From contig SKTL01000447.1 in the NCBI GenBank assembly GCA_007122555.1, positions 1 through 7,733 on the forward strand: a stretch of 7,733 nt of DNA. The letters run 5' to 3'. The first letter of the stretch is position 1. Every line of letters starts with the position of its first letter. Of the stretch, positions 6,398 to 7,733 are shown piece after piece. A program made the translations under genes and the position numbers. The stretch comes from Thermomicrobiaceae bacterium (lineage in GTDB: Bacteria; Chloroflexota; Chloroflexia; Thermomicrobiales; Thermomicrobiaceae). A model generated the notes under the pieces. The model worked only from the letters and a program-made list of their open reading frames with translations, was not told where the DNA came from and searched no databases.

Positions 6398-6473
6398 CAG
6401 CCGGCGACAGTACAGATGCAACTGGCATTCGTGTTGAAGCGCGGAATCAACGACATAACGTAATGCACTCGTT

Positions 6474-6800
6474 CTACGTATCTGCTGCGTTTGACGATGA
6501 ACTGGATGAACTGGACGATGACGACGATGAACTCTCGGAAGCGGTAGTCGAACTGTCCGATGAACTGGCGTCGGATGACGTTGAACCGTTCGTTGAACTC
6601 GACGACGTGCTGGCGCTATTCGAGCCGCGATTGTCGGTAACGTAGAACCCCGACCCCTTAAAGATGATACCGGCAGGGTGCAGGACGCGCCGGACCTCAC
6701 TGCCGCATTCCGGGCATGCTCGCACTGGATCATCGCTGAATTTCTGTTTGCGTTCGAAGGTCTTCTGACAGGTATCACATGCGTATTCGTAGATCGGCAT
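6474..6800 (-). CDS. FmdB-family zinc ribbon protein with a serine-rich tail
   Basis: This is a 108-residue protein. The N-terminal ~55 residues match the FmdB/CxxC_CxxC_SSSS regulatory-protein family. It starts MPIYEYACDTC with C8 and C11, then C29-P-E-C32, so four cysteines can bind one zinc. The characteristic FKGSGFYVTD follows at 47-56. The rest (about 60-104) is low-complexity Ser, Thr, Asp and Asn, ending in 14 consecutive serines. These are written with mixed TCA, TCG, TCC and AGT codons, which argues against a simple slippage tract. The opposite strand therefore shows a spurious Asp/Glu-rich frame. Family members were first linked to amidase gene regulation, but their molecular role is poorly known. 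The start at 6800 has GAAGGA 9 nt upstream. Confidence 0.9.
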   Translation of the reverse strand: MPIYEYACDTCQKTFERKQKFSDDPVRACPECGSEVRRVLHPAGIIFKGSGFYVTDNRGSNSASTSSSSTNGSTSSDASSSDSSTTASESSSSSSSSSSSSSSNAADT

Positions 6801-6848
6801 CCGGCTCCGTCCTTCACTGGTTGCAATTACACGCTGTGCAACGCAGGC

Positions 6849-6878
6849 ATTTTACCGCAACGACGTCGAGTAGAGCAA
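6849..6878 (-). promoter_or_regulatory. Possible promoter of fmdB
   Basis: In the 99-nt gap between polA and fmdB, TTGCTC (6878-6873) and TAAAAT (6854-6849) are 18 nt apart on the minus strand. The -10 has five of six consensus bases, while the -35 keeps only TTG. A start near 6842 would give a leader of about 40 nt. No terminator for polA is evident, so read-through from polA is also possible. Confidence 0.4.
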
Positions 6879-6899
6879 GTGGATATCATCAAGGTTGAG

Positions 6900-7733
6900 T
6901 CAGATCGGCTCTAGTTCCTCCCAGTTGTCGCCAACCGAGACTTCTGTAATCAGCGGGACCTTGAGTTCCGCAACGTTTTCCATAACGTTGCGGACAAGCT
7001 CCGCAAGCGGCGTGATCTCCGATTGTGGAACTTCGAAGAGGAGTTCGTCGTGAACTTGCAGGAGCATGCGGGCCTGATAGTTTTGCTCCTTGAGCTCCCG
7101 GTGCATCCGGATCATGGCGATCTTCATGATGTCGGCGGCGGTTCCCTGCAACGGCATATTAATCGCTATCCGTTCGGCGGCAGTCCGCCGGTTGAAATTG
7201 GAAGACCCGATATCTGAAACGTATCGGCGGCGGCCGAACATTGTGGAGATGAAGCCCTGATCAGCGGCGAGCTTCTTGGTGTTCTCGAGATAGTCCCGTA
7301 CGCCCGGAAAGCGCTCGAAATAGGTATCGATAAACTCCTGCGCTTCCTGCCTCGGCATGCCCGTGTCCCGCGAGAGCCCGTACGCCTGCATGCCGTACAT
7401 GATTCCGAAATTCACGGTCTTGGCGATGCGCCGCATGTCCGAGGTAACGTCGCCGATGTCGATACCGAAGACATCCGCAGCTGTGGCCGCGTGAATATCC
7501 TGACCGGCCTGGAACGCCGACAGCAGTGTCTGGTCTTCCGAGAAGTGGGCCATCAAGCGGAGTTCGACCTGACTGTAGTCCGCCGCCAGGAATCGCGCCG
7601 GCTCATCGAACGGGCATGTGTCAGGACGGTTGTCCGCGATGAAACCCCGGCGAACCGTTCGGCCAATCCCCGAGCGAACCGGAATGTTCTGCAGGTTCGG
7701 ATCGGTTGAGCTCAGCCTGCCGGTTGCGGCGAC
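6900..7733 (-). CDS. polA: DNA polymerase I, C-terminal 277 residues (N-terminus outside window)
   Basis: Pol I fills gaps, replaces RNA primers and acts in excision repair. The frame is open from the right edge and ends with TGA at 6902-6900. The visible part is the palm and fingers of the family A polymerase domain. It shows TGRLSSTDPNLQNIPVR near the edge; motif A D52-YSQVELR59; the O helix R101-RIAKTVNFGIMYG114, where F109 matches the E. coli F762 position; the QGTAAD motif at about 196-201; and motif C V227-HDE230. Catalytic aspartates D52 and D229 are both present. Residue numbers count from the window edge. The 5'-nuclease and any proofreading domain are not visible. The stretch between RRGFIAD and the motif A strand (about residues 34-48) is somewhat longer than in E. 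coli or Taq. Confidence 0.97.
   Translation of the reverse strand, partial: VAATGRLSSTDPNLQNIPVRSGIGRTVRRGFIADNRPDTCPFDEPARFLAADYSQVELRLMAHFSEDQTLLSAFQAGQDIHAATAADVFGIDIGDVTSDMRRIAKTVNFGIMYGMQAYGLSRDTGMPRQEAQEFIDTYFERFPGVRDYLENTKKLAADQGFISTMFGRRRYVSDIGSSNFNRRTAAERIAINMPLQGTAADIMKIAMIRMHRELKEQNYQARMLLQVHDELLFEVPQSEITPLAELVRNVMENVAELKVPLITEVSVGDNWEELEPI

Larger units (their letters stand above)
6072..6473 (-). other. 402-nt gap between fmdB and cysS without a recognisable gene
   Basis: I see no tRNA, T-box, riboswitch or protein family here on either strand. The only sizeable unexplained minus-strand frame is ATG 6322 to stop 6119 (67 residues, Arg-rich, starting MTSLLKSTRDIRNRHRQ). It has only a poorly spaced AGGA and no known motif. 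Inverted repeats occur at 6368-6397 (7-bp arms), 6207-6221 (CGGAAG/CTTCCG with a 3-nt loop) and 6072-6127. No convincing promoter pair was found, although cysS probably needs one. The stretch is long for this compact locus and may hold a leader, a small RNA or a decayed gene. Confidence 0.5.

Noticed and set aside
6072..6473. T-box riboswitch or tRNA upstream of cysS
   Set aside because: No T-box core of the AGGGTGGNACCGCG type and no T-arm with a GTTCRA loop and flanking 5-bp stem could be found on either strand.
6316..6645. Plus-strand frame with a striking Asp/Glu-rich repeat
   Set aside because: It is the complement of the serine codons of FmdB, so the acidic run is a by-product.
6119..6826. 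235-residue minus-strand frame covering fmdB in another frame
   Set aside because: The FmdB frame has the four-cysteine ribbon and the family signature. The competing product is an Arg/His/Pro-rich out-of-frame reading. Only its 3' part in the gap is kept, as a low-interest observation.

Overview
The window is a compact, single-direction stretch of bacterial housekeeping genes. Every gene I can support lies on the minus strand, so transcription runs from the right edge to the left. The best guess for the source is a member of the Chloroflexota, perhaps a Thermomicrobia-like lineage. This is inferred from a DnaD-like protein with the look of that phylum's family next to a zinc-finger DnaI/DnaC-type loader, an FmdB zinc ribbon with a long serine tail, and a moderately high GC content. 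It has not been proven by any search.

Layout in the direction of transcription: (1) 7733-6900, the C-terminal 277 residues of DNA polymerase I (polA), which runs in from beyond the window; (2) 6800-6474, an FmdB-family zinc ribbon protein behind a possible promoter; (3) 6473-6072, a 402-nt stretch with no recognisable gene but some inverted repeats; (4) 6071-4665, cysteinyl-tRNA synthetase (cysS), followed after 2 nt by (5) a SpoU/TrmH-family rRNA methyltransferase (rlmB-like, 4662-3895); (6) 3894-3718, an intergenic region with a near-consensus sigma-70 promoter and a structured leader; (7) 3717-3178, ribosomal protein L9 (rplI); (8) 3154-1808, replicative helicase DnaB; (9) 1702-968, a DnaD-domain replication protein; (10) 1071-283, a DnaI/DnaC-type AAA+ helicase loader that overlaps dnaD by 104 nt; (11) 43-1, the probable first 14 codons of another gene leaving the window on the left.

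The functional theme is replication restart or initiation plus translation. DnaB, DnaD and the loader together resemble the helicase-loading machinery of Firmicutes and probably form one transcription unit with L9. CysS and the methyltransferase form a tight pair.

I found no mobile element, CRISPR array, tRNA, intein or defence system. The most interesting points are the promoter and two-hairpin leader of the rplI-dnaB unit, the unusually long dnaD/dnaI overlap, and the unexplained 402-nt gap ahead of cysS. This is mostly an ordinary core-genome region, and I do not claim a new system.
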